Shown here piece by piece: positions 1 to 7,331 of a stretch of 64,000 nt of DNA. Source of the DNA: Halomonas qaidamensis (GTDB taxonomy: Bacteria; Pseudomonadota; Gammaproteobacteria; Pseudomonadales; Halomonadaceae); assembly GCF_025917315.1 (NCBI RefSeq), contig NZ_CP080627.1:248001-312000 (forward strand). The letters run 5' to 3'. Each line of letters opens with the position of its first letter. Positions within the stretch are counted from its first letter, which is position 1. Both the position numbers and the translations under genes were made by a program. The notes beneath the pieces are model-generated. The model saw only the letters and a list, made by a program, of their open reading frames with translations, did not search any database and was not told where the DNA came from.

Positions 1-132
1 GCACTGTTGGCAACGCTGTTTTGCGATTGCCACCATTGGCCAGGCGATGGGCAGCTGGCGTGTGCAGACAAAGGCAACCAGCTAAAAGCGACGGCAGCAA
101 TGACACGATGGCGCATGGGCGATTTATCCTAG
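1..132 (+). CDS. 3' end of an unidentified gene (truncated by window start)
   Basis: Frame 1 is open from the first base to a TAG at 130-132 and encodes 43 residues rich in His, Cys and Trp near the start (FCDCHHWPGDG), ending in RMGDLS. The stop overlaps the stop of the following minus-strand gene by two bases, a tail-to-tail layout typical of real convergent genes. Only the C-terminus is visible and I do not recognise the family. The start lies outside the window. Confidence 0.45.
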   Translation, partial: ALLATLFCDCHHWPGDGQLACADKGNQLKATAAMTRWRMGDLS

Positions 133-305
133 CGTTCTTCTGCTTTTAGGCGATTAATCTCAGCTAAAATTGCTTCTGCTTCTTCCGTTAGTGTGGCGTT
201 GGCTCGCATGTCACCATTGCGTGAAGCTTCCATGGCTGCTTGTAGCTTGCGTTCGTAATCTTGCTGTAGCTTTTTCTTGGGGTCGCGCTTAAATAAACCA
301 AACAT
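129..305 (-). CDS. DUF6435 (Lacal_2735-type) small protein
   Basis: A 58-residue protein beginning MFGLFKRDPKKKL, followed by an amphipathic, charge-rich helix with heptad-like spacing up to the C-terminus (LAEINRLKAEER). This N-terminal MFGLFK-DP-KK signature is what I recall for the small DUF6435 family of unknown function; length fits. A GTG two codons upstream (309-311) could also start it, but the AAGGAG at the right distance (7 nt) points to the ATG at 303-305. The protein is predicted cytoplasmic. No operon partner is visible on this strand. Family call is from memory. Confidence 0.72.
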   Translation of the reverse strand: MFGLFKRDPKKKLQQDYERKLQAAMEASRNGDMRANATLTEEAEAILAEINRLKAEER

Positions 306-381
306 GAGCACTCTCCTTATGTGTGTACATCATTTGTATAGTTTTATTTGGCTCATGTCGACTATTTGTTGTAACGCGTTG

Positions 382-915
382 TTAGTGAGAGGGCAGAGGT
401 GAAGCACACTGGGCTAGGAAATGCTCGAAATCGGTAAGTATCGTTTCCAGGCTGTTATGAAGGCGATGGTCATCATCAAGCAGGCGTAACGACAGGCGTT
501 GACTTTGGGCATGTTCAATAACAGGGCCAGGTGGCACGACGTCATCTCTCCATCCATGAATAATATGTGTGTGGGCTGCCTGCAATGTGAGTGAGGTTTG
601 TGGGTAGTTTGGCAGGCCAAGTGCCGGGGCTAGTAAAAAGCAGCCCAGCACGGGTTCGTGAGCACTTACTGCTGCACTTAACCATCCGCCAAGACTGGAG
701 CCTGCCATCACGCAGTTAGCTAACGAATCGTTTCGATCGGCGATCACATTGAGCAAATATTGTAAGCGCTCCTGAGGCGCTGCTATGCCGCGGTAGTCTA
801 TGACCACGGCTTCACAGTCATGGCGCTGTTCAGCGACTCTTTTTAAAGCTTGTACTTTCAGGGCGTTAGGCCCGCTTTCCAAACCATGTGATAGATAGAC
901 GGTCATCATTGTCAT
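382..915 (-). CDS. YqiA/YcfP-family alpha/beta-hydrolase (esterase-like)
   Basis: About 177 residues, typical of the short YqiA-type alpha/beta hydrolases without lid domain. It starts with the YLSHGLESGPNALK strand-loop (oxyanion region). The nucleophile elbow AGSSLGG lies near residues 71-77 with Ser74 the likely nucleophile. The acid lies in GWRDDVVPP (about 121-129) and the base in DDDHRLHNS (His150 or His153). Members hydrolyse short acyl esters; the physiological substrate is unknown. The ATG at 913-915 has AAGGG nine bases upstream and is preferred to a TTG at 922-924. It lies 12 bases downstream of the entericidin-like gene and may be cotranscribed with it. Confidence 0.75.
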   Translation of the reverse strand: MTMMTVYLSHGLESGPNALKVQALKRVAEQRHDCEAVVIDYRGIAAPQERLQYLLNVIADRNDSLANCVMAGSSLGGWLSAAVSAHEPVLGCFLLAPALGLPNYPQTSLTLQAAHTHIIHGWRDDVVPPGPVIEHAQSQRLSLRLLDDDHRLHNSLETILTDFEHFLAQCASPLPSH

Positions 916-927
916 CAGTTGCAACCC

Positions 928-1062
928 TTAACTACTTGCAGAGCGCTGAATAGCCTCGCCGCCGCGCTCAATGTCTTCGCCTGCACCGCGAATGGTATTA
1001 CAGCCACTGATGCTCACTAGAGTCACTATTATTAATAAAAGGGTAGCCATTGTACGTTTCAT
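928..1062 (-). CDS. Entericidin A/B-family small lipoprotein
   Basis: A 44-residue protein: MKRT start, hydrophobic stretch (LLLIIVTLVS), lipobox SISGC with lipidated Cys21, then the family tail NTIRGAGEDIERGGEAIQ. The 'GAG-DI-xGGEAIQ' end is the hallmark of entericidins, tiny outer-membrane-associated lipoproteins linked in E. coli to stationary-phase membrane effects. GAGGA sits nine bases before the ATG. The gene precedes the YqiA-like hydrolase by 12 bases on the same strand. It appears as a single copy, not an ecnA/ecnB pair, so it cannot be assigned to either role. Confidence 0.85.
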   Translation of the reverse strand: MKRTMATLLLIIVTLVSISGCNTIRGAGEDIERGGEAIQRSASS

Positions 1063-1424
1063 CAAATGATTCCTCAGCAGGTGGGGCGTGCAATAAGCAG
1101 TGCTGTACGCTGTTATTTAAAATAATCGCTGAGCGCTATTGGTGCCACAGGTTTCCCTATGGATTGTGTTAACTGACAATGCGATTTTGTCGCATGTGTC
1201 AGTTTTAGCCATAAAATTGCGACATATCGAGCCGTGACTGGCATGGTTTATTTCCATATAAATAATTGTTAATAAAGTAATTTTTTCATATCTATGATTT
1301 TTGGCCTATTATCTGCAAAGTTATGAGTAGACAATTTATAAGTAACCTTAAATTTAAAAAAACTAAGCTATCGTTATTGCTATTTGTTATTACTACTTAA
1401 GCTCAAGTCTAGTCGCAATCAGTA
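1063..1424. other. AT-rich intergenic region upstream of the sRNA and the entericidin gene
   Basis: No open frame with a plausible ribosome-binding site is seen. The stretch is AT-rich, especially 1250-1400, and must hold the divergent promoters for the minus-strand entericidin operon and the plus-strand sRNA. Its one conspicuous element is the inverted repeat at 1171-1204. Confidence 0.6.
1171..1204. repeat. Long inverted repeat (14-bp arms, one bulge)
   Basis: AACTGACAATGCGA pairs with TCGCAT-G-TGTCAGTT around a TTTTG loop, with a single bulged G. It lies about 110 bp upstream of the entericidin start on the minus strand. It is followed on the plus strand by only four T, so it is a weak intrinsic terminator at best. 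It could equally be a protein-binding operator. Confidence 0.6.
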
Positions 1425-1600
1425 AACAGCGTGAGCAGGCTGATAGGTAACTAAGGAAGGCATGGAGCCATATCAGCGAAAGGACATGAAAGGACAGTCA
1501 GCCTGCTCACCCTTATCAGTGTAAGGAAACGCTGATCATCACCGCCAGGGAGTGGTAATGATGCAAAACGACCATCTCGTGAAAGCGAGGTGGTTTTTTT
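1425..1600 (+). ncRNA. Candidate CsrB/RsmY-RsmZ-type sRNA sequestering CsrA/RsmA
   Basis: No protein frame explains this stretch. A perfect 13-bp stem (1431-1443 with 1498-1510) closes a large domain. A second hairpin (1515-1521 with 1530-1536) presents AAGGAA in its loop and a third (1537-1541 with 1559-1563) presents AGGGA. An intrinsic terminator ends the unit at 1571-1600. Six GGA motifs occur in 100 nt (1455, 1464, 1482, 1492, 1525, 1549), mostly in AGGA/AAGGA context and unpaired, which is how CsrB/RsmY/RsmZ RNAs titrate CsrA. Exact 5' end is a guess. No convincing GacA box was found upstream. Confidence 0.72.
1571..1600 (+). terminator. Intrinsic terminator of the candidate sRNA
   Basis: Hairpin ACCATCTCG-TGAAAG-CGAGGTGGT (1571-1593 region) followed by seven T. 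It fixes the strand of the RNA as plus. Confidence 0.85.
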
Positions 1601-1777
1601 GCGTTAATTAAAGGTTATTAACATTTTGATTTTATTGAATATTAGGTGTTGTCTATTTTTTTGAGTAGCTTTTGTACCCAATAGGCAGGACATTTTGGTC
1701 TATCCTCATGTTTAAACCAAAATTCAGCGGTTAGAAAACGTCAACGCAGCAGCCGCAAACTTCCAGGGACAAGCGCT

Positions 1778-1909
1778 ATGGCGATGGTATTGATGTTATG
1801 CATGTTTGTGCTGTTTCTAGGGTTTTCGGGGGTCGGCCTTTATATGATGTTTAAAACATCCTTTATGACCACATTAGAGGATCGTGACGATTTGCCTCCC
1901 GATATGTAA
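1778..1909 (+). CDS. Small single-pass membrane protein, unknown function
   Basis: A 43-residue frame starting MAMVLMLCMFVLFLGF: one hydrophobic segment (about residues 3-26), then a short acidic hydrophilic tail ending EDRDDLPPDM. AGGGA lies about ten bases before the ATG and a strong intrinsic terminator follows 37 bases after the stop, so it looks like a complete monocistronic gene. It probably sits in the inner membrane. I do not recognise the family, and no function is proposed. Confidence 0.62.
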   Translation: MAMVLMLCMFVLFLGFSGVGLYMMFKTSFMTTLEDRDDLPPDM

Positions 1910-1945
1910 GTGAAGAAGAAACAACGATAATTAGACAATAATGTC

Positions 1946-1979
1946 AAAAACCACCTTCGCTCGCGTTGGTGGTTTTTTT
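1946..1979. terminator. Bidirectional intrinsic terminator between convergent genes
   Basis: AAAAACCACC pairs with GGTGGTTTTT around a 12-nt loop, with T7 on the plus strand and T5 on the minus strand. It serves the 43-residue membrane protein gene and touches the stop codon of the PAP2 gene. Confidence 0.85.
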
Positions 1980-2517
1980 ATCCCATCCAATAAAGGCTGA
2001 GCAGCGCGAAGCCGTAGCCCATGGCAGCGCCAGCAATGACATCGCTGACATAGTGCAACCCAAGCCCTACCCGTGAAACAGCGATCAGTAAACTAAGCGG
2101 AATCACAATGGGAAGCAGCCAGGGGGTATGGGCGGCCACTAGCACGCTAAACATGACCGCATGCATAGTGTGGCCGCTGGGGAAACTGTATTTATCCCGA
2201 GCAGGCTCGCCACAGTGGACGCCGCCTAAGTAGGTGATGAACGGACGTTCACGACACATCCGCGTTTTTACCAATTTATAAATAGCGACTGCGAATAGTG
2301 CGATGGCGCTGTACTGCATGATGCGCCAAGCACCGTTAGGTTGTAGCCAGGGCTGTGCGGCGATTAATAGCACCCAGACAGGCCAGTCTCCTAGTTTACT
2401 GGCCGTTTGCAGCGTTAGCCGCCAGGGGCGATAAAGCGTTAAGTGTGTTACTCGCTGGCAAAGCTGCCATTCCAGTACATCAAGACGATCGAATACGACA
2501 AGCGGACGCGGACGCAT
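1978..2517 (-). CDS. PAP2-superfamily phosphatase (membrane)
   Basis: A 179-residue protein with all three PAP2 catalytic signatures: KTRMCRERP (84-92), PSGHT (113-117) and SRVGLGLHYVSD (148-159, with the catalytic His155 and Asp159). Several hydrophobic segments place the active site at the outer face of the inner membrane. Relatives dephosphorylate phosphatidic acid, phosphatidylglycerophosphate or undecaprenyl diphosphate, and the sequence alone does not choose. Its start overlaps the end of the upstream glycosyltransferase gene by 38 bases, so the two are co-translated. That pairing suggests a role in glycolipid or lipid-linked sugar metabolism. Confidence 0.85.
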   Translation of the reverse strand: MRPRPLVVFDRLDVLEWQLCQRVTHLTLYRPWRLTLQTASKLGDWPVWVLLIAAQPWLQPNGAWRIMQYSAIALFAVAIYKLVKTRMCRERPFITYLGGVHCGEPARDKYSFPSGHTMHAVMFSVLVAAHTPWLLPIVIPLSLLIAVSRVGLGLHYVSDVIAGAAMGYGFALLSLYWMG

Positions 2518-3667
2518 GGTGGGTCTCCTGGGCGTTTTGTAAGTAGCGTAAAAACTGCTCTGCGATTCCCGACCAGCTTTGCTCTAACGCGCGTAGGCGG
2601 GCGATTCTTCCAAGGCGAGCGTAGTCTGCAGGGTGCTGGCATAACGCGACGGCAGCCTGCTGAAAGGCAAGCGGCTCGTCAGTTGGAACGGTGATGCCGT
2701 TATGCCCACTTTGAATTAGCTCAGCGCTGGCAGCGTGGTGATAAGCCACGACTGCCAATCCGCTGGCCATGGCTTCGGTTACCACATTCCCCCAGGTTTC
2801 CGATTGAGAAGGGAAAATAAACATATCGGCACTGGCATAGTGACGTGCTAGTGCTTGTTTATTGATAAAGCCGGTGAAGTGGGCATCTGGCAACGCGTTT
2901 TGTAACTGAGCGCGGCCGGGGCCATCACCAACAATTACCTGTGCCATATCGGGGCGCACGTCACTCATGGCCTGCAGCGTTTCTTGTAGCAATGCCAGGT
3001 TCTTTTCTGGTGCTAAGCGACCCACGTATAAGGCAACCGGTTGATGTTCGCTAACACCCCACTGCTTGCGTAGAGCATCGTCACGGTGGACGGGTGAAAA
3101 TTTATCGCCATCGATACCCCGTGAGAGCACCTGTACATCGTGAATACCCTGACCGCGCAGTGCTTCGACCTGCTGTTGAGTAGGCACTAGGGTAAGGTCG
3201 CAACCGTTATGAAAGTAGCGTAAATAGCGCCGTGTGGCGGCAGCTAGCCAGGGGACTCCATAATCATGGCAGTAGTGGTCAAAGTTAGTATGCCAACCAG
3301 CCACCAGTGGAATATTTAATTGGTGTGCCACCTGGCGAGCGACCCAGCCTAACGGGCCTTGGGTCGCCAAGTAAATTGAATCAGGCCGTTGCTGCTGCCA
3401 AAAGCGGCGTAATTTGGCGGGACTGGCAAGCCCAATCTGCACGTCGTTATAACCGGGTAACGCGAAGCGCCGTACCTGAAGTTCTTGAGACGGCTCTTGA
3501 GCTAACCCTTGAGTAACCTTGCTGGCGTTACCAGGCACCTTAGGGATGGGACGAATAACATCCACGGTTACCCCCAACCGGGTGAGCTCACGACATAGCC
3601 TATTCAGGGTATGCGCGACACCATTGATTTCTGGTGACCAGGTTTCGCTAACGATACAGAGCCGCAT
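2480..3667 (-). CDS. GT4-family glycosyltransferase
   Basis: A 395-residue GT-B glycosyltransferase. The N-terminal Rossmann half opens MRLCIVSETWSPEINGVAH, typical of PimB/MgtA-like enzymes that use GDP-mannose or UDP-sugars. The C-terminal half carries GRLAPEKNL (216-224), IVGDGPGR (245-252) and the E-x7-E pair in SETWGNVVTEAMASG (Glu290, Glu298), which binds the nucleotide sugar. Relatives glycosylate diacylglycerol or other membrane lipids. Donor and acceptor here are unknown. First gene of a two-gene operon with the overlapping PAP2 phosphatase. Confidence 0.85.
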   Translation of the reverse strand: MRLCIVSETWSPEINGVAHTLNRLCRELTRLGVTVDVIRPIPKVPGNASKVTQGLAQEPSQELQVRRFALPGYNDVQIGLASPAKLRRFWQQQRPDSIYLATQGPLGWVARQVAHQLNIPLVAGWHTNFDHYCHDYGVPWLAAATRRYLRYFHNGCDLTLVPTQQQVEALRGQGIHDVQVLSRGIDGDKFSPVHRDDALRKQWGVSEHQPVALYVGRLAPEKNLALLQETLQAMSDVRPDMAQVIVGDGPGRAQLQNALPDAHFTGFINKQALARHYASADMFIFPSQSETWGNVVTEAMASGLAVVAYHHAASAELIQSGHNGITVPTDEPLAFQQAAVALCQHPADYARLGRIARLRALEQSWSGIAEQFLRYLQNAQETHHASASACRIRSS

Positions 3668-3748
3668 GAGCGATTCATCCCTTTATCTATCACGTTGTAG
3701 CCACTATGCGCAGCGACAGTGACACTGCCAAGACAGCCTAGTGAACAA

Positions 3749-3786
3749 GGGATGACAAGGGGGGATGACAAGGGGGGGATGACAAG
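3749..3786. repeat. Short tandem repeat with variable G-tracts
   Basis: Three copies of GATGACAAG start at 3751, 3764 and 3779 and are separated by G runs that grow in length (total 6, then 8 G including the unit G's). It lies about 85 bp upstream of the glycosyltransferase start and 320 bp before the porin. Such arrays are prone to slippage. Confidence 0.75.
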
Positions 3787-4038
3787 TGTTTTAGCAGGTC
3801 AGTATGTTGGTCTGACTACTTATTCTTAGCTTTCAGAAAAATAACTAAAAAATAAAACTTTAAGAAGAATGACACATAGAGCCTTTAAAGTGATCGATGA
3901 CAAGGTAAGCATATCCTAAACAGTGCCTTCGCAATGCGCAGTTAAAGGTTAAATAAAAATACATTGATAATGAGATTCTTGTTTTTCTGAAGGGGTTATG
4001 ATCAGAAAAAACGAATACATCTTGTCATTTAAAATCTA

Positions 4039-4066
4039 TTGAAACTAGATCTACTGAAAATATAAG
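4039..4066 (+). promoter_or_regulatory. Candidate sigma-70 promoter of the porin gene
   Basis: TTGAAA (4039-4044), 16-nt spacer, TATAAG (4061-4066). It predicts a leader of about 30 nt before the porin ATG. Confidence 0.5.
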
Positions 4067-4104
4067 TGCTTATAAAAAGCGCTAACGACTTTATGGGATC
4101 AATC

Positions 4105-5106
4105 ATGTTTAAAAAAACGACACTTGCTCTGGCGGTCAGTGGTTTATTAGGTGCTTCTGCAGCCCAAGCGGCAGTAGTGTATGACCAAGATGGTACAAAG
4201 CTAGATATCTATGGCCGCATCGCCATGGGGTTTGAAGGCGGCGGTGAAAAAGATGGCGTTGATAACGGTGAAGAGTTCCGTAATTTCGGTTCTCGTTTGC
4301 GCTTTACGGCAGGCCATCAAATCAACGCGGATCTGCGTGCGTTTGCTCGAGTAGAATGGCGCTTTACTGGGGATGAGCGCAGTCGTCCAGGCTTTGATGA
4401 AGTACGTAATAGCTACCTTGGCCTCGAAAGTAAGCAGTACGGTACGTTTATGGCCGGTAACTATAATAGTTACTACGATAACTACGTCATGACACCGTTC
4501 GATGTTTACATCGAGCGCGGTTATGAATTCGCCGGTGGTGGCCTACAGGCACGTGGTGACTCGATTGGCTATAAAACACCTGAAATCAATGGTTTTCAGG
4601 CGGTTTTCTCAGCGAAACACTTTTCTGAGCGTGGGCTTACTGAAGCACAGCAGTCTAGCGAAGGCAGTGTGATCGCTACACAGGGTGGCATCGTTTACGC
4701 GACTGGCCCTGTTCGCTTAGCGCTTGGTTACGTAGAAGACACCGTTCGTGGCGGTGGCAACGGTGAAACGCGTTTTGGTACTACAGCCACGTACGATATA
4801 AATGACGCTTTTTCTGCGCGTTTAGGGTATGAAACCCGTGGTGATAGCGATACGCGGGGAGGTGGTTTTGACACCGTAGGTCTGGGCGGTACTTTTGCCA
4901 CTGGCGCTTGGACCTTCTATCTCGATTATTACAATATTGACCCAGATAATACTGATGATGATCGTGACGCTTGGGCCGCTGCGGCGCATTATGATATTTC
5001 TAACAATCTTGATGTGTTTGTCGAATTGAATGACGCGAATAAAGATGCTGTTAATGACTTCGAAGACGACCTGTATTACGCAGTCGGTGCACGTTATCAT
5101 TTTTAA
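4105..5106 (+). CDS. General outer-membrane porin (OmpC/Porin_4 type)
   Basis: A 333-residue precursor. The Sec signal peptide starts MFKKTTLALAVSG and is likely cleaved after AAQA at residue 22, leaving AVVYDQDG at the mature N-terminus, as in enteric and vibrio porins. The body shows alternating beta-strand pattern with acidic loops (GGEKDGVDNGEE, DNTDDDRDAW) and it ends in Phe (GARYHF), the BamA recognition signal for outer-membrane barrels. Expected 16-stranded trimeric porin admitting small solutes. An upstream in-frame ATG at 4066 would place 13 residues before the signal peptide and is rejected. A strong terminator follows; monocistronic. Confidence 0.9.
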   Translation: MFKKTTLALAVSGLLGASAAQAAVVYDQDGTKLDIYGRIAMGFEGGGEKDGVDNGEEFRNFGSRLRFTAGHQINADLRAFARVEWRFTGDERSRPGFDEVRNSYLGLESKQYGTFMAGNYNSYYDNYVMTPFDVYIERGYEFAGGGLQARGDSIGYKTPEINGFQAVFSAKHFSERGLTEAQQSSEGSVIATQGGIVYATGPVRLALGYVEDTVRGGGNGETRFGTTATYDINDAFSARLGYETRGDSDTRGGGFDTVGLGGTFATGAWTFYLDYYNIDPDNTDDDRDAWAAAAHYDISNNLDVFVELNDANKDAVNDFEDDLYYAVGARYHF

Positions 5107-5155
5107 ATGATTCGATAGATTCCTTAGCATGTAATTAATTTATAAAGATCGTTTT

Positions 5156-5185
5156 GCCGATGCACTAAAAGTGCATCGGCTTTTT
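5156..5185 (+). terminator. Intrinsic terminator after the porin gene
   Basis: Perfect 10-bp stem GCCGATGCAC/GTGCATCGGC, TAAAA loop, T5. Confidence 0.92.
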
Positions 5186-5231
5186 GCGTTACAATATTTA
5201 TTATATTTGAAAATAACCTTAGGATACTCCC

Positions 5232-5897
5232 ATGACATCGACTGTAATAATCACTGGCGCTAACCGAGGCGTAGGGCTTGCACTAGCCGAGCAGTATCAT
5301 CAGGCTGGCTGGCGGGTAATCGGTGTTTGCCGTGAATCGTCAGATGCACTGCAGGCGGCGGCAGAGCGTGTTATTGAAGGCATTGATGTCACGCAGCCAG
5401 AAAGCGTCGCTGCGTTGGCCAACGCCTTGCAAGATGAAACGCTGGATGTGCTGATCAATAATGCGGGGCTTTTGCAGGATGAGGCCTTGGGCAGTCTTGA
5501 TTTTGACAGCATTCGAACGCAGATGGAAATCAACGCCTATGCACCGCTAAGGGTCTGTGAAGCGCTGTTGCCGCGGCTGAAAAAGGGCAGCAAAATTGCC
5601 AATATCACCAGCCGCATGGGGTCCATTGCCGATAACGATTCTGGCGGGCGTTACGGCTACCGTGCGTCTAAAGCAGCGCTGAATGCGTTTGGAAAATCGT
5701 TGGCAATGGATCTTAAGCCGCAAGGTATTGCCGTGGCGCAGCTGCATCCAGGCTATGTCCAAACCCGTATGGTTAATTTTGGCGGCCATATTTCACCCCA
5801 AGAAGCCGCCGCTGGCATCATTGCACGCATCGAGGCGTTAACCCTCGAAAATAGCGGCAGCTTCTGGCACTCCAACGGTGAATTATTGCCCTGGTAA
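5232..5897 (+). CDS. Short-chain dehydrogenase/reductase (SDR, CsgA-like)
   Basis: A 221-residue classical SDR. It has the NAD(P)-binding TGANRGVG (8-15), NNAG (76-79) and the catalytic Ser in ITSRMGS with Tyr143-x3-Lys147 (YRASK). The short C-terminus fits carbonyl reductase or sporulation-CsgA-like members. Substrate is not predictable. TTAGGAT precedes the ATG by seven bases. It stands alone between the porin terminator and a convergent small gene. Confidence 0.85.
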   Translation: MTSTVIITGANRGVGLALAEQYHQAGWRVIGVCRESSDALQAAAERVIEGIDVTQPESVAALANALQDETLDVLINNAGLLQDEALGSLDFDSIRTQMEINAYAPLRVCEALLPRLKKGSKIANITSRMGSIADNDSGGRYGYRASKAALNAFGKSLAMDLKPQGIAVAQLHPGYVQTRMVNFGGHISPQEAAAGIIARIEALTLENSGSFWHSNGELLPW

Positions 5898-5904
5898 CGC
5901 GTGG

Positions 5905-6045
5905 TTACTCTACGGGTTTTTTCGCCGCTGTCGCTTGGCGTTTTTTCTCACGGCGACGCTGCTTGGCTAATGCGTTGCCATTCGCCAGCTCGACTGGGTA
6001 GGTGATTTCTTCATCGCTCAGCGGCTTGCGCGTTTGATTCGCCAT
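5905..6045 (-). CDS. Small basic protein, unknown function
   Basis: A 46-residue frame, MANQTRKPLSDEEITYPVEL at the start and a strongly basic tail (QRRREKKRQATAAKKPVE). GGTGA sits five bases before the ATG. It is not membrane-associated and no family is recognised. The Lys/Arg-rich end suggests nucleic-acid or ribosome contact, which is only a guess. It converges on the SDR gene with a 7-bp gap. Confidence 0.5.
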   Translation of the reverse strand: MANQTRKPLSDEEITYPVELANGNALAKQRRREKKRQATAAKKPVE

Positions 6046-6204
6046 TATGGTCACCGTTTTGTTGGGCCTTTATGGCACGCTAACGATGAACCATGACACC
6101 TGTATGAACGTTGTCATGCATAGCAGAAGGGTAGCGTTAAGGCACGCCTACGGCCAGGTGGGCGGCAAGCGCTACCCACTTGGCCGCCCGCTATTTTTTG
6201 CCAG

Positions 6205-6264
6205 GGCTTATGTTTTCCAAGGCTGATGTTTTCAGGACTGATGTTTTTCAGGACTGATGTTTCA
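6205..6264. repeat. Four degenerate tandem repeats of about 15 bp
   Basis: Consecutive units GG(a)CTGATGTTTTCA at 6205, 6221, 6235 and 6251; the last two agree except for T-tract length. They lie directly downstream of the ugpC stop codon, in a stretch (6046-6276) with no supported gene. Confidence 0.7.
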
Positions 6265-6276
6265 GCGCAATGTCTG

Positions 6277-7329
6277 TCAGACACCGGTGCGCTTTCGAGT
6301 GGTGCTATTAAAAGGATGAAGCGCATCGCGGGTTACATAGAAGCGCAATATTTCCCCTTCACGAACGGCTGGCTGGCCCGTGGTGCGAATCACCGTGGGT
6401 TGCTCGCTGTCGGCGAGATTAACGTACAGATGGCTTTCCGCGCCTGCCGCTTCAAAGAGCATGAGTGTCGCGTCGATAGCTAGATGGGGAGCCTCGGGCG
6501 GGGTGAGGTGCATGTCGTCAGGTCGTATGCCAAGGGTGTCGGTGCCTTCGGGAAGGTGTTCCAGCACGCTGCTGCGTTGAGTACGCAGATAATCCAGCGG
6601 CAACATGTTCATGGCCGGGGAGCCAATAAACTCCGCAACGAACATCGTGGCCGGACGGGCGTAGATCTCCATCGGTGTGCCTACCTGCTCAATTTGCCCG
6701 GCATTTAGTACGACCAAGCGGTCGCCCAGGGTCATTGCTTCCAGTTGATCGTGGGTGACGTACAGGCTGGTGGTTTTTAGGCGACGTTGTAGCTGTTTAA
6801 TTTCTACCCGCATTTGTACGCGTAGCTTGGCGTCTAGGTTGGAAAGCGGTTCATCGAACAAGAAGGCTGAAGGCTCGCGCACCAGTGCTCGGCCCATCGC
6901 TACCCGTTGGCGCTGGCCGCCGGAAAGCTTGCGGGGTTTGCGCTCCAGGAAGTCTTCAATTTCCAGCATCTTGGCCGCTAAACGCACGCGTTTATCAATG
7001 TCATCTTTTTTGAAACCTCGGTTCTTTAAGCCATAAGCGAGGTTGTTGTAGACGGTCATGTGTGGATAAAGCGCGTAGTTTTGGAACACCATGGCGATGT
7101 CGCGCTCAGCGGGCTCTAGCTTATTCACTACCCGATCGCCAATTTTGAGCGTGCCTTCGGTAATGGTTTCAAGCCCAGCGACCATCCGTAGCAGAGTCGA
7201 TTTTCCACAACCGGATGGCCCGACGAGTACCACAAATTCACCGTCTTCAATCTGTAAGTCGATCCCTTTGACCGCAGCCACGTTGCCCGCATAGGTTTTT
7301 TTTAGCCCTTCCAGGGTAATGCTGGCCAT
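6277..7329 (-). CDS. ugpC: ABC transporter ATP-binding protein, UgpC/MalK type
   Basis: A 350-residue CUT1-class ATPase: Walker [10 protein letters not shown] (37-45), signature LSGGQ (135-139), Walker B FLFDEP (156-161) and H-loop His193 in VTHDQ. A C-terminal regulatory OB-type domain (about 235-350) contains LGIRPDDM. The UgpC assignment rests mainly on its place as last gene of a ugpBAEC operon. The start is the ATG at 7327-7329, with GGAGA upstream inside the end of ugpE; only two bases separate the genes. It powers import of sn-glycerol-3-phosphate or its diesters. Confidence 0.88.
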   Translation of the reverse strand: MASITLEGLKKTYAGNVAAVKGIDLQIEDGEFVVLVGPSGCGKSTLLRMVAGLETITEGTLKIGDRVVNKLEPAERDIAMVFQNYALYPHMTVYNNLAYGLKNRGFKKDDIDKRVRLAAKMLEIEDFLERKPRKLSGGQRQRVAMGRALVREPSAFLFDEPLSNLDAKLRVQMRVEIKQLQRRLKTTSLYVTHDQLEAMTLGDRLVVLNAGQIEQVGTPMEIYARPATMFVAEFIGSPAMNMLPLDYLRTQRSSVLEHLPEGTDTLGIRPDDMHLTPPEAPHLAIDATLMLFEAAGAESHLYVNLADSEQPTVIRTTGQPAVREGEILRFYVTRDALHPFNSTTRKRTGV

Positions 7330-7331
7330 CG

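Larger units (their letters stand above)
3668..4104. other. Intergenic region between divergent glycosyltransferase and porin
   Basis: Holds a G-rich short tandem repeat (3749-3786), a long AT-rich stretch (about 3830-4070) and the porin promoter and leader. No supported gene is seen. Confidence 0.6.

Noticed and set aside
1321..1424. GacA upstream activating site (TGTAAG-N6-CTTACA) for the candidate sRNA
   Set aside because: Only a loose TATAAG-N4-CTTAAA at about 1336-1351 is present, with wrong spacing and mismatches.
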